A stretch of DNA of 20,270 nt from UBA9337 sp038331135 (GTDB lineage Bacteria > Patescibacteriota > Minisyncoccia > Moranbacterales > UBA9337): assembly GCA_038331135.1 (NCBI GenBank), contig JBBQOS010000014.1:1-20270 (forward strand), read 5' to 3'. Shown piece after piece: positions 1-8,064 of the stretch. Positions within the stretch are counted from its first letter, which is position 1. Each line of letters opens with the position of its first letter. The notes beneath the pieces are model-generated. The model was not told the origin of the DNA, searched no databases, and saw only the letters and a program-made list of their open reading frames with translations. A program made the position numbers and the translations under genes.

Positions 1-1472
1 GTTTTTTTGGATTGTTTTTTTCTTTGATTTGTATTTTTTCTTTTTATTTCACTTATGCTTTTGTAAATAAAAAAGATCTGGCTAATTTAGCTAAAATGAT
101 TTTAGTTCTTTTATTTTTACCAGCTTTATTATTTTTACCAACTCGTTATAACATACCTGAATTTAGCCTCGATTTTTGTGGGGTAACAGATGAAGGTTTT
201 TATTATGTTAATTATTGTTATATATTGGGTTTAATAATTTTTATTTTAAATTTAATTGTTCTCATCAAAGGTTATCTAAGGTCTGATTACACTTTTAGAA
301 AGCAAATATTAATATTTGGTATTGGTATAGAGTTTTTTCTGCTATCATTTTTTACTACAGGGTTTATAGCTAGTATGTTAATGGAAAATTCCTATAATAT
401 AGAGTTTATTAGTTTGTTTTTCATGACCTTTTTCATGGGCATATTGGCTTATATGATAGTCAGGTTTAAAGCCTTTGATATTAAACTTATTGGAGCGCAG
501 GCGCTGGTGGTCACCCTTTTTATATTAATTGCGGCGCAATTTGCTTTTATTCAAAATCCGACCAATAAAATTTTAAATTTCATAGCCTTGGTATTAATAT
601 CCGTTTTTGGTTATATCCTAGTTCGGAGTGTTAAACGAGAGATTGCTCAGAGAGAAGCGTTGGCTGTGGCCAATGAGGAGATTAGTGAGAGAAAAAATCA
701 ATTACAAAAAATCTCTGACCATTTGGCGGTAGCTAATGATAAGCTTAAAGAATTGGATACAGCCAAGACAGAATTTGTTTCGATCGTGGCACATCAGTTA
801 CAAGGACCACCCACTACTGTAAAAGGTTATAGCATGCTTTTGTCAGATGGTTCTTATGGGGAGATGACTTTAGAGCAAAAAGATATTTTACAAAAAATAC
901 TTAAGGCCAATGAACAACAAATTGAATTTGTTAATGATTTGTTAAATGTTTCTCGTATGGAATCTGGAAGGATAAATTTTGTTTTTGAACCGTGTAGTCT
1001 GGAAGAGCTTTGTAAAGAAGTGGTTGATAATGTATTTGTTAAAGCTAAAGATAAGGGTCTTTATTTGGAATATGTAAAATCTAATTCTTTTGTGCCGAGT
1101 GTAAATGTGGATAAATCCAAAATGAAAGAAGCGATTACTAACTTAGTGGATAACGCGATTAAATATACAAAGAAGGGTGGGGTGTCTATTCTTGTGCGGG
1201 CTTGCGAGGGTAAAACAGAAAAATGTTTAAGCCAGCCGCATATAAGATTGACTGTATCGGATACCGGTATTGGAATTCCACAAAGCGAAATTCCTCATCT
1301 TTTTTCCAAGTTTTCTCGTGGTAAAGATATAAAAAGATTAAACGCCGGTGGAACAGGATTAGGACTCTATGTAGCAAAGATGATTGTCGAAGGAAATAAA
1401 GGTAGTGTTTGGATAGAATCTGATGGTGATGGCAAGGGCTCAAGGTTTATAATCGAATTGCCAATTAATTAA
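1..1472 (+). CDS. membrane sensor histidine kinase, 5' end cut by window edge
   Basis: Sensor kinase of a two-component system, acting at the cytoplasmic membrane. The frame is open to the left edge; the first usable start inside the window is a TTG at 12, so the true N-terminus probably lies outside. Counting from that TTG, roughly residues 1-210 are about six hydrophobic segments, resembling the 7TM histidine kinase sensor type. A coiled linker (about 212-250) follows. The HisKA dimerisation helix carries the phospho-acceptor His at about residue 261 in HQLQGPP, and the HATPase_c domain shows the N box NLVDNAIKYTKKGG, G1 DTGIGI and G2 GGTGLGLYVAK. Odd: the H box usually reads HQLRTPL, and here the R, T and L are Q, G and P. 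No response regulator is next to it. Ligand unknown. Kinase identity is secure; the signal sensed is not inferable. Confidence 0.9.
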   Translation, partial: FFGLFFSLICIFSFYFTYAFVNKKDLANLAKMILVLLFLPALLFLPTRYNIPEFSLDFCGVTDEGFYYVNYCYILGLIIFILNLIVLIKGYLRSDYTFRKQILIFGIGIEFFLLSFFTTGFIASMLMENSYNIEFISLFFMTFFMGILAYMIVRFKAFDIKLIGAQALVVTLFILIAAQFAFIQNPTNKILNFIALVLISVFGYILVRSVKREIAQREALAVANEEISERKNQLQKISDHLAVANDKLKELDTAKTEFVSIVAHQLQGPPTTVKGYSMLLSDGSYGEMTLEQKDILQKILKANEQQIEFVNDLLNVSRMESGRINFVFEPCSLEELCKEVVDNVFVKAKDKGLYLEYVKSNSFVPSVNVDKSKMKEAITNLVDNAIKYTKKGGVSILVRACEGKTEKCLSQPHIRLTVSDTGIGIPQSEIPHLFSKFSRGKDIKRLNAGGTGLGLYVAKMIVEGNKGSVWIESDGDGKGSRFIIELPIN

Positions 1473-1726
1473 TTTTTTTAATGTAGTATCTCATCACAAA
1501 AAGACATTTACTAATTAACGAAAGATCAAATAATTATCAGAAAATTACCAATTAAAACTGTCCCATTTCTATTTTTAAACTTGTAATTGACAAAAGTAGA
1601 TCAGAACTTGTATAAATAACTATTCAGTGCTGATATTGAACAATCCTGGATATACTGAACGCACACCTAAGAGACCTGTACTTAGCAAAAGTTGGGATTT
1701 GGTCTAGAATGCGGGTACGGTAATAA

Positions 1727-1902
1727 AAAAAACATCGAGATGTTTTGGAAAAAGTCTATGCTAGTAATGAGAGTTTAGCAAAACCTTTATCAAAAGTACC
1801 TGCCTCCGATCATCCTTGGAGAAAGTTTCAATACGCTAATCATTAAAAAAATGTCCAAACCGGACATTTTCATTTCCCGCAAAAGCGGACATTTTCATTT
1901 CC
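1727..1902 (+). mobile_element. remnant of a transposase C-terminus and element end
   Basis: An open stretch from 1727 to the TAA at 1844-1846 encodes a tail containing ASDHPWRKFQYANH. The HPWR-type ending is reminiscent of C-termini of DDE (integrase-core) transposases; this is recognition from memory, not a search result. The frame is blocked by a TAA at 1724-1726, so at most about 39 codons remain. Just downstream lie an inverted repeat TGTCC/GGACA (about 1852-1866) and a 17-base direct repeat, CGGACATTTTCATTTCC, at 1861-1877 and 1886-1902. Repeated TGTCCG motifs like these would fit the terminus of an IS481-like element. No second end is visible. Best read as a dead fragment; the family is uncertain. 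Confidence 0.45.
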
Positions 1903-1925
1903 TCTTTACACTTAAGCATTTTTAT

Positions 1926-1954
1926 TTGACTAAAAATTAAAAGTATACTATAAT
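1926..1954 (+). promoter_or_regulatory. sigma70-type promoter of the lipoprotein gene
   Basis: TTGACT at 1926-1931 and a perfect TATAAT at 1949-1954, spaced 17 bases. Transcription should begin near 1961, giving a leader of about 67 bases before the ATG at 2028. One of the best promoter matches in the window. Confidence 0.75.
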
Positions 1955-2027
1955 ATTAAATCTGACTTTTTCAGATAATGTAATAGCAATTTAAAAAAAT
2001 ATAGAATTAGTACAAGGAGGAGCGAGT

Positions 2028-2888
2028 ATGTCTTTTAGAATTTTTTTAAATTCTGCATTGGTATGTTTTGCTTTGTTTTTTGTCTTGGGTTGTGAGACAA
2101 AAAAAGTTATTGCTGGTGAAATTTTATCAGATACTAAAGCGGAGAATTCTAAAGAAGCCGAGAGGAAAAAAATTCTCGAGAATTATCTGGGTGATATTAA
2201 TTTCACTAATCTCATAGCGATTAATATCGCTAATTGTCTCAGACAAGTTCTTTTTCTTGGAGAGCCAGTTAGCTCTCCTGAGCCAGGAGTTTTGGGTGTC
2301 AGGGTCTTGGAGGCTGCTGGTGGCACCAAGTCAATCGCAGTAGTTCCTATTTTGCCTGGAGATGAGGATGTCAGTGCAGAATGGGAATTAGAAATAATGT
2401 CGGGGCCATCTTTCAAAGCTGAGTTTCCATTATTAATTTTGGGAGGTGCAAAGATTTCTCATTTTTGGAATGGATTAATGATGCTCCGAGAAGGGAGCCG
2501 CGTAGTAGCTTTTGCTACAGGGGCCTTTGAGGCGATCAATGATCCGTTTGACAGAGAGGTCGCTGATGAGTATTGTGCATACGCAATACTCTTTGAAGTT
2601 CTTGATCAAGAAGGAGGTGAAAAGTATAAAAAAATCCTTCTCGAGAAGGCTGAGCTTATTAGGAAGAGATTTCTTAAAGACAAAAGTTATTTGTCTATAG
2701 ATTTTTCTGACGAGCACAGTCTAAATGATGCCTTTGATGAGGCACCTGTCACAGAAGGTGAGATTCATCTTCGTTGGCAGATTCTATGGATACATGCTAC
2801 TTTTGTGGCCATGGAAAATATGAACAATTTTAAAAATGAAAAAAGAGCCAAGATCGAGTATATGGAGACTCTTTTGAAAAATTTTTAA
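2028..2888 (+). CDS. predicted lipoprotein of unknown function
   Basis: I do not recognise the family. The start is well fixed: AAGGAGG at 2014-2020 sits seven bases before the ATG, behind a strong promoter. The first 22 residues are a lipoprotein signal: short basic start (MSFR), hydrophobic core, and a lipobox VLGC with Cys22 as the expected lipidated residue. The mature part (about 264 residues) starts with a charged linker (about 25-50). It then appears globular with no further membrane segments, and its C-terminal third is rich in Glu/Lys and probably helical. It probably sits on the outer face of the cytoplasmic membrane. It is monocistronic, with a transposase remnant upstream and a clear terminator downstream. 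The SD is stronger than at most genes here, suggesting high expression or recent arrival. No catalytic motif is evident. Confidence 0.8.
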   Translation: MSFRIFLNSALVCFALFFVLGCETKKVIAGEILSDTKAENSKEAERKKILENYLGDINFTNLIAINIANCLRQVLFLGEPVSSPEPGVLGVRVLEAAGGTKSIAVVPILPGDEDVSAEWELEIMSGPSFKAEFPLLILGGAKISHFWNGLMMLREGSRVVAFATGAFEAINDPFDREVADEYCAYAILFEVLDQEGGEKYKKILLEKAELIRKRFLKDKSYLSIDFSDEHSLNDAFDEAPVTEGEIHLRWQILWIHATFVAMENMNNFKNEKRAKIEYMETLLKNF

Positions 2889-2902
2889 GGAGGGTATTAT
2901 AG

Positions 2903-2940
2903 AATAGGTGACCAACTAACGTTGGTGACCTATTTTTTTT
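2903..2940 (+). terminator. rho-independent terminator after the lipoprotein gene
   Basis: Stem AATAGGT-G-ACCAAC, loop TAAC, and GTTGGT-G-ACCTATT: 13 base pairs interrupted by one G/G mismatch. It is followed by a run of T ending at 2940. The T tract serves the plus strand. The hairpin also lies just past the dnaE stop on the minus strand but lacks a good T run in that direction. Confidence 0.85.
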
Positions 2941-2948
2941 GTTCATAT

Positions 2949-5900
2949 TTATTCTATTTCAACCGCTTCTTGGGAAATTAGGTCTTTGATTTTTTCCATT
3001 ATATCGCCATCGAGTGCTAGTCTATAAGAGGTTTGTACTTTGGTATCATTGACAAAAAGGAAAACTTTTGTTTCACCAAGTTTGCAAGAGTCAAAAATTT
3101 TAGAAAGTTTTCCAATAATGGATTTTTCAGCCGTGGGCGGAATAGTAACTGTCAGCTTGTCAGCTTTAATTTTTTTAGCCCTATGGCTATTTTTTTCTTG
3201 GGTAACTAAAATTCTTTTAAATTTATTCATCTCCTCTTCGTTAAGTATCTGAGCATCGTCTACAATAATTTTAAAGGAGCCATCTTTGTCAGAAAGTTTT
3301 CCATCAGCTAAAATTATTTTTTCTTCTTGCCAAACTGCCCCAGTCGTTTCTAGTACATTGGGAAATACCAAAAGTTCAATTCGTCCACGCAAATCCTCAA
3401 TCGTTACAAAAGCCATATTTTGTTTTCGTTTGGTCATTATCCTTTGAATCTTGGTAATTACTCCACCCACCTTAACTGTTTTGCCTACCATATCTTTATC
3501 CAAAGATGAAATCGGGGTAGTCATTTTTTCAAAGAAATATTTGTATTCAGAAATTGGATGATCAGAAACATATAATCCCAAGAGTTCCTTCTCCCAATGC
3601 AGTCTTTGATTTTTAGTAGCTGGTACAGAAATGGCTAACTCAACGGTGGGAGTTTTTATTTCCATTTCTCCAAAGAGAGTGTCTTGATTGGAATTATTTA
3701 TTTTTTGAATACTTCTGGAAAAATTTAAAATAGCTTCGATATTTTGTACGATTCTATTTCTTTCTCCCAAATCATCTAGTGCGCCAACCTTGGCTAAAGC
3801 TTCTATAGACTTTTTATTTAAATCTCGAGTGACCACTCTTTCAAGAAAATCAGCTAGCGTTTTATATGATCCATTAGCTTTTCGTTCACGTACAATTTCA
3901 TCAGCCACAGGATGACCCACATTCTTGATAGCTTTTAAACCAAAGCGAATATTTGTTTTATTATTTTCATCTTTAATTACAGCAAACTCTCCGAAACTTT
4001 CATTGACGTTGGGCGGTAAAACGGCGATGCCAATGTCTTGAGCTTCTTCTACTTCAATGGCAATTCTTTCTATATTACCTTGATCAGAAGTCATCAAGGC
4101 GGCCATAAATTCAGCAGGGTAATGCGCTTTAAGATAAGCAGTTTGATATCCAACTAAAGCATAGCAAGCCGCATGACTACGATTAAAGCCATAGCCAGCA
4201 AAAGGTTCGATAAAAGCAAATATTTTTTCGGCGTCTTTTTTATTTACTCCATTGTTAACGGCGCCATCGATAAATTTAATTTTTTCTTTTTGGATTAATT
4301 CAGGAATTTTTTTACCCATGGCTTTTCTGAGCATATCAGCACCACCCAAAGAATAACCAGCCAAGCTTTGCGCCATTTGCATTACTTGCTCTTGATAAAC
4401 GGCCACGCCATAAGTTTTATTTAAAATCGGTTCTAGTTTGGGATGAATGTATTCAATTCTTTTTCGACCATGTTTTCTGTCGATAAAGTCAGGGATCCAA
4501 TCCATTGGACCGGGTCGATATAACGCAACCATAGCAATAATATCTTCGATGTTGTTAGGTTTAAGTTGCTTGAGATATCTTTTCATTCCAGAAGACTCTA
4601 ATTGAAAAACTCCGGTCGTATGAGCAGTTTGTAATAATTTATAAGTCGCTTCGTCGTCTAGTGGAATTTCATCAATATTAATTTTTACTCCCTTGGTTTT
4701 TTCTATAATATTGATAGCATTTTGAATGATAGTTAAGTTTTTTAGACCCAAAAAATCCATTTTTAAAAGTCCGATTTTTTCCACGTAGCTGCTTTTAGTT
4801 GAAGAAGAATATTGAGTTACCAATCCATCTCCTTTGCCGGTAATTCTTTGAAGTGGAGAATAGTTGGTCACAGGTTCCTTGGTAATCACCACCCCACAAG
4901 CATGCATAGAAGCATGACGACAGACTCCTTCTAAGTTTTTAGCACTGTCAATAAGTTTTTTAGCGTCTTTATCAGAATTGTAAAAATTATTAAATTCCGG
5001 CACATCTTCCAGCGCGGCGGCAATAGTAGAAAACATCGGAATCATTTTGGCAGTTTTATCACAATAATCATAGGGATAATCGAGAGCACGCCCTGCATCG
5101 CGGATAGCTGCTCGAGCCGCCATTGTTCCAAAAGTAATTATTTGAGCGACATGATCGTTGCCATATTTTTTTCGTACATATTCTAAAACTTCATCGCGTC
5201 TATCGTCAGCAAAGTCCATATCAACATCCGGCATCGAAATTCTTTCGGGATTTAAAAATCTTTCAAAAAGTAAGTCATATTTTATGGGGTCGATATTTGT
5301 TATGCCCACCAAATAAGAAACGAAACTCCCAGCTGCGCTTCCTCGGCCAGGTCCCACCACAATGCCCTGATTTTTTGCCCAATTAACAAAATCTTGGACG
5401 ATTAAGAAGTAAGAAGGAAAACCCATTTTTTCAATGATTGAGAGCTCATATTCCATTCTTTCTGTGTGCTCTTTAGTAATGGATTTGCCATATTTTTTTT
5501 CTAAGCCTTGTTGAGTTAGATGTCTCAAGTAACTTTTGTCATCAAAACCTTTGGGCACTTCGAAATGGGGGAGCTGAGTTTCTCCTAATGGAATATCGTA
5601 ATTACATTTAGCTACTATTTCTTGAGTATTGGAAATGGCTTGCGGAGTATCTTTAAAAAATTCTTCCATTTCCTCAGGTGACTTCATATACAGATGAAAA
5701 TCCATCAGACTCAATCTGTTTTTCTCATGAACCTTACGATTCATTTGGATGCAAAGAAGAATGTCTTGAGTTTCAGCATCTTCAGCTTTAGTGTAATGAA
5801 TATCTCCTGTGGCTACGACTGGTATACCAGTTTCATTGGATATTTCAAGCATTCCACCGTTAGCAAATTTCTGGTCAGATTGGCCAGGATGATGTTGAAG

Positions 5901-6467
5901 CTCCATATAAAAATTTCCTCGGCCAAAAACTTTGTCATACCAAAGAGCAATTTCCTTAGCTTCGGCGTAAGTTTTTTTAATAATGGTTTGCGGAACTTCT
6001 CCTTGCATACAACCACTCATACAAATTAATCCTTCAGAATGTTGTTCTAAAACTTCTTTGTCAATTCTGGGTTTATAATAAAAACCTTCTAGATGAGCGA
6101 TGGAAACCAGCTTCATCAGATTTTTATAACCCTTTTCATTTTTAACCAAAAGTGTCAGATGATAACGAGTTTTATCTTCAACAGTATTATTTTTGCTAGT
6201 CCGACTGCCAGCAGTTAGATACATTTCACAGCCAATGATTGGTTTAATGCCAGCTTCCTTGGCTTTGATAAAAAATTCCACAATTCCATACATCACGCCG
6301 TGATCAGTGAGAGCCAATGAATTCATACCCAACTCTTTGGCTCTTTTGATAAGATCATCAATTTTTGCCAAACCATCTAAAAGAGAATAGTGACTATGAA
6401 CATGGAGATGGGTAAACTTATTAATCGGCGCAGTGATTTCTTCTGTTAATTGAGTATTGTTTTCCAT
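2949..6467 (-). CDS. dnaE: DNA polymerase III alpha subunit
   Basis: Replicative DNA polymerase (C-family), the catalytic subunit of the Pol III holoenzyme. From the ATG at 6467 the protein has 1172 residues, normal for DnaE. An N-terminal PHP domain (about 15-280) begins HLHVHSHYSLLDGL and contains LTDHGVMYG, so its metal-binding histidines look intact. The polymerase core has GPGRGSAAGS and the catalytic acidic motif PDVDMDFADD with Asp414, Asp416 and Asp418. Helix-hairpin-helix and tau-binding regions follow, and an OB fold lies near the C-terminus (about 1000-1075, VKVGGVITKIQRIM). The frame extends upstream to a TTG at 6512, but those extra 15 codons lie over a 26-base intergenic repeat, so I prefer the ATG. 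There is no obvious Shine-Dalgarno. Transcribed convergently to the lipoprotein gene. Confidence 0.96.
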   Translation of the reverse strand: MENNTQLTEEITAPINKFTHLHVHSHYSLLDGLAKIDDLIKRAKELGMNSLALTDHGVMYGIVEFFIKAKEAGIKPIIGCEMYLTAGSRTSKNNTVEDKTRYHLTLLVKNEKGYKNLMKLVSIAHLEGFYYKPRIDKEVLEQHSEGLICMSGCMQGEVPQTIIKKTYAEAKEIALWYDKVFGRGNFYMELQHHPGQSDQKFANGGMLEISNETGIPVVATGDIHYTKAEDAETQDILLCIQMNRKVHEKNRLSLMDFHLYMKSPEEMEEFFKDTPQAISNTQEIVAKCNYDIPLGETQLPHFEVPKGFDDKSYLRHLTQQGLEKKYGKSITKEHTERMEYELSIIEKMGFPSYFLIVQDFVNWAKNQGIVVGPGRGSAAGSFVSYLVGITNIDPIKYDLLFERFLNPERISMPDVDMDFADDRRDEVLEYVRKKYGNDHVAQIITFGTMAARAAIRDAGRALDYPYDYCDKTAKMIPMFSTIAAALEDVPEFNNFYNSDKDAKKLIDSAKNLEGVCRHASMHACGVVITKEPVTNYSPLQRITGKGDGLVTQYSSSTKSSYVEKIGLLKMDFLGLKNLTIIQNAINIIEKTKGVKINIDEIPLDDEATYKLLQTAHTTGVFQLESSGMKRYLKQLKPNNIEDIIAMVALYRPGPMDWIPDFIDRKHGRKRIEYIHPKLEPILNKTYGVAVYQEQVMQMAQSLAGYSLGGADMLRKAMGKKIPELIQKEKIKFIDGAVNNGVNKKDAEKIFAFIEPFAGYGFNRSHAACYALVGYQTAYLKAHYPAEFMAALMTSDQGNIERIAIEVEEAQDIGIAVLPPNVNESFGEFAVIKDENNKTNIRFGLKAIKNVGHPVADEIVRERKANGSYKTLADFLERVVTRDLNKKSIEALAKVGALDDLGERNRIVQNIEAILNFSRSIQKINNSNQDTLFGEMEIKTPTVELAISVPATKNQRLHWEKELLGLYVSDHPISEYKYFFEKMTTPISSLDKDMVGKTVKVGGVITKIQRIMTKRKQNMAFVTIEDLRGRIELLVFPNVLETTGAVWQEEKIILADGKLSDKDGSFKIIVDDAQILNEEEMNKFKRILVTQEKNSHRAKKIKADKLTVTIPPTAEKSIIGKLSKIFDSCKLGETKVFLFVNDTKVQTSYRLALDGDIMEKIKDLISQEAVEIE

Positions 6468-6483
6468 ATTTTTTTTGATTCTA

Positions 6484-6509
6484 ATAATTTTTCCTAAAAA
6501 TCTGCGATT
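6484..6509 (+). repeat. 26-base direct repeat, copy 1
   Basis: Identical over 26 bases to 6635-6660. This copy overlaps the upstream extension of the dnaE frame, which argues that the extension is not coding. It carries only the left arm and loop of the palindrome that copy 2 completes. Confidence 0.8.
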
Positions 6510-6634
6510 CAAATATATCTATCCCACAACAAAACTAAATATTAATTGAAGTTTATAGGTGGTGGTGTTTTTCAAAAATCGCCTTCGGCTTATTTTCCAG
6601 TAGTTTGATTATTGCTCCCTGGTTTTGTGCAGGG

Positions 6635-6674
6635 ATAATTTTTCCTAAAAATCTGCGATTTTTAGGAAAAATTA
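6635..6674. repeat. 26-base repeat copy 2 within a perfect 18-bp palindrome
   Basis: An 18-base arm (6636-6653), a three-base loop TGC, and an exactly complementary arm (657-674 of the 6 kb block, i.e. 6657-6674). The left 26 bases repeat those at 6484-6509. There is no T tract specific to either strand beyond the arms, so this looks like a palindromic repeat element rather than a plain terminator. Confidence 0.75.
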
Positions 6675-6873
6675 AAAACCGCAACTTTAAATTAAAAGCA
6701 GGGTCTCAAACACAACAATATTTTATTATTAATTATAAACATTTCTTTATTCTATCCTCATCCGCCAGATCGCTCTAGGGCTTTTGCAAGTTAGAATTAA
6801 CTTCTTATTTACCAAATTATAGTAGCATATATTTTTTAATAAGTAAATGTCTGCTAATTGAGTGTCAAAGTTA

Positions 6874-6925
6874 TTTTAAAATGACATACCTACGAATTTT
6901 TTTAAAATGTCATACCTGGGAATTT
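6874..6925 (+). repeat. adjacent tandem pair of 26-mers
   Basis: 6874-6899 and 6900-6925 match at 23 of 26 positions and abut exactly. Each contains ATG(A/T)CATACCT followed by GAATTT. The arrangement resembles the doubled motif at 1861-1902 and might be an isolated insertion-sequence end; no transposase is nearby. Confidence 0.65.
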
Positions 6926-6933
6926 GGGAATAT

Positions 6934-6961
6934 GATTTAAGATTTACGATTTAGGATTTAA
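6934..6961 (+). repeat. four tandem heptamers GATTTAN
   Basis: GATTTAA, GATTTAC, GATTTAG and GATTTAA in direct succession. A short low-complexity repeat with no evident function. Confidence 0.6.
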
Positions 6962-7022
6962 AAAATGTACGTAAATATGTAAGTAAAAACATAATCTGAA
7001 ATTAGTATTTTAAAATAAAAGC

Positions 7023-7051
7023 AGGAGCGAAAGATGCTATCTTTTGCTCCT
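7023..7051 (-). terminator. terminator of the TIM-barrel gene
   Basis: Arms of 13 bases (AGGAGCGAAAGAT and ATCTTTTGCTCCT) with one G-T wobble and a three-base loop. Read on the minus strand, the hairpin is followed by GCTTTTATTTT. It lies 10 bases past the stop codon of the gene ending at 7062. Confidence 0.8.
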
Positions 7052-7061
7052 AGTAAAGGTT

Positions 7062-7802
7062 TTAAGTTAGGTGTTTTTTGACAAAAGCCAACTCGCGAGC
7101 AGGTTCATTTGCATTTTTGAAAATGCTTTCGATGATGATCGGCATATTTGGTGGTAGATTTCGCAATGATCGGACAATCTCTGCGGCGTTTGTGGTTTTG
7201 AAAAGTGGTTCATGAAACCCAGCTCCGCTGAGATGAATTCCAGCCAACTTAACTCCACTGGATATAAATTTTTCAATTGTCTCAGCAATTGATGCAATAC
7301 TATTGCCGTTTACAATCCAATGATTGACATCAAAGACTAAGCCGATAGCTGGATATTTTTTAAAAAATTCCAGCAAAGAACCCAAATCTTGAAAAGTATT
7401 CTTCCTATTATCTATATTTTCAATAGCCAAGGGAAGAGAAAATTCATGATTAAATCTCTGATAAAACTCATTCCAATCAGTTATTAGATCTGGATGGATT
7501 ACGGCGTATTTAAATGAATGGCATTGGATAAAGAATTTATAAGCTCGGTTTAAAATTTGTATTGTTTTAAAAATTCCTCCCCCATCAGACATATCAACCG
7601 GCAAATGCAGAGAAACATGCCAAAAGTGCTTGCTGATTAATTTGCCCAGATTTTTATGGGGAGGCCGAGATTCTTTGTGGTGCCAATTGATCTCGACAGT
7701 TTCACATCCCAAATTTTTTACAAAACCAATAGATTCTTTTGCTACGGGGTCTGAAAATTTAAATAACGTTCCAGTGGAAAAGCCGATTAGTCTTTTTGGC
7801 AT
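7062..7802 (-). CDS. sugar phosphate isomerase/epimerase-like TIM-barrel protein
   Basis: A 246-residue single-domain protein of the xylose-isomerase-like / AP endonuclease 2 superfamily. The barrel strands can be followed by their metal-site motifs in order: GFSTGTL (strand 1), VEINWHH (2), VSLHLP (3), YAVIHP (4), LAIENID with the ligand Glu (5), GLVFDVNHW with Asp and His (6), AGIHLSGAG with His (7), and PIIIES with Glu (8). The complete ligand set suggests an active divalent-metal enzyme. Substrate cannot be told: either a sugar epimerase/isomerase or, less likely, an endonuclease IV relative (about 280 residues). The start is supported by AAGGAG six bases upstream of the ATG on the minus strand. 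It stands alone, divergent from rnhB, with its own terminator. Confidence 0.8.
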   Translation of the reverse strand: MPKRLIGFSTGTLFKFSDPVAKESIGFVKNLGCETVEINWHHKESRPPHKNLGKLISKHFWHVSLHLPVDMSDGGGIFKTIQILNRAYKFFIQCHSFKYAVIHPDLITDWNEFYQRFNHEFSLPLAIENIDNRKNTFQDLGSLLEFFKKYPAIGLVFDVNHWIVNGNSIASIAETIEKFISSGVKLAGIHLSGAGFHEPLFKTTNAAEIVRSLRNLPPNMPIIIESIFKNANEPARELAFVKKHLT

Positions 7803-8013
7803 AGTTTTCTCCTTGAAAAATTTTCTATTTATGGATGAAAGGTACTGTGTGTCCTTGGTCGCAACTTTATAAGTTGTCTAAAAAGTGTATAATTAAATTA
7901 CAGAAGATGCAAGAGGAGGTAGGGTTTAAAATAAATGTTAAGTTTTAAAGTAAAAAATTGCAGAGAGTCATTGTTTCATTGAGGTATGCTAGTTTTAATA
8001 TTAAATATTTTTT

Positions 8014-8042
8014 TTGGTACATTTTATTTACGGTCGTATAAA
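8014..8042 (+). promoter_or_regulatory. probable rnhB promoter
   Basis: TTGGTA at 8014-8019 and TATAAA at 8037-8042, spaced 17 bases. This predicts a start near 8049 and a very short leader before the ATG at 8065, consistent with the lack of a Shine-Dalgarno. Confidence 0.6.
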
Positions 8043-8064
8043 GAATGTATGTTAAATAGATTGA

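Larger units (their letters stand above)
1473..2027. other. gene-poor stretch with transposase debris
   Basis: No intact gene is visible in these 555 bases. The first about 230 bases are AT-rich without recognisable structure. From about 1727 there is a short coding remnant ending in a transposase-like tail, then two copies of a 17-base direct repeat, then the promoter of the lipoprotein gene. A short inverted repeat (AAAACAT, loop CGAG, ATGTTTT) lies at about 1729-1746 inside the remnant. Confidence 0.6.
6468..7061. other. intergenic stretch rich in short repeats
   Basis: No coding region is supported in these 594 bases between dnaE and the TIM-barrel gene, both read leftward. It holds two copies of a 26-base repeat (6484-6509 and 6635-6660), a perfect long palindrome (6636-6674), an adjacent tandem pair of 26-mers (6874-6925), four tandem heptamers GATTTAN (6934-6961), and the terminator of the downstream gene (7023-7051). 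The dnaE promoter must lie in the left part; I see no convincing pair of boxes. Confidence 0.6.

Noticed and set aside
1674..1712. Possible coding remnant with TPKRPVLSKSWDLV
   Set aside because: Only about 30 codons are open, ended by a TAG, and the peptide does not match a family I can name.
6468..6512. TTG-initiated extension of dnaE by 15 residues
   Set aside because: The extra codons lie largely on a 26-base intergenic repeat, and the ATG at 6467 leads directly into the conserved PHP domain spacing.
7935..7982. 15-codon ORF preceded by AGGAGG
   Set aside because: The distance from AGGAGG to the ATG is about 16 bases, the peptide has no recognisable feature, and no promoter at correct spacing is visible.
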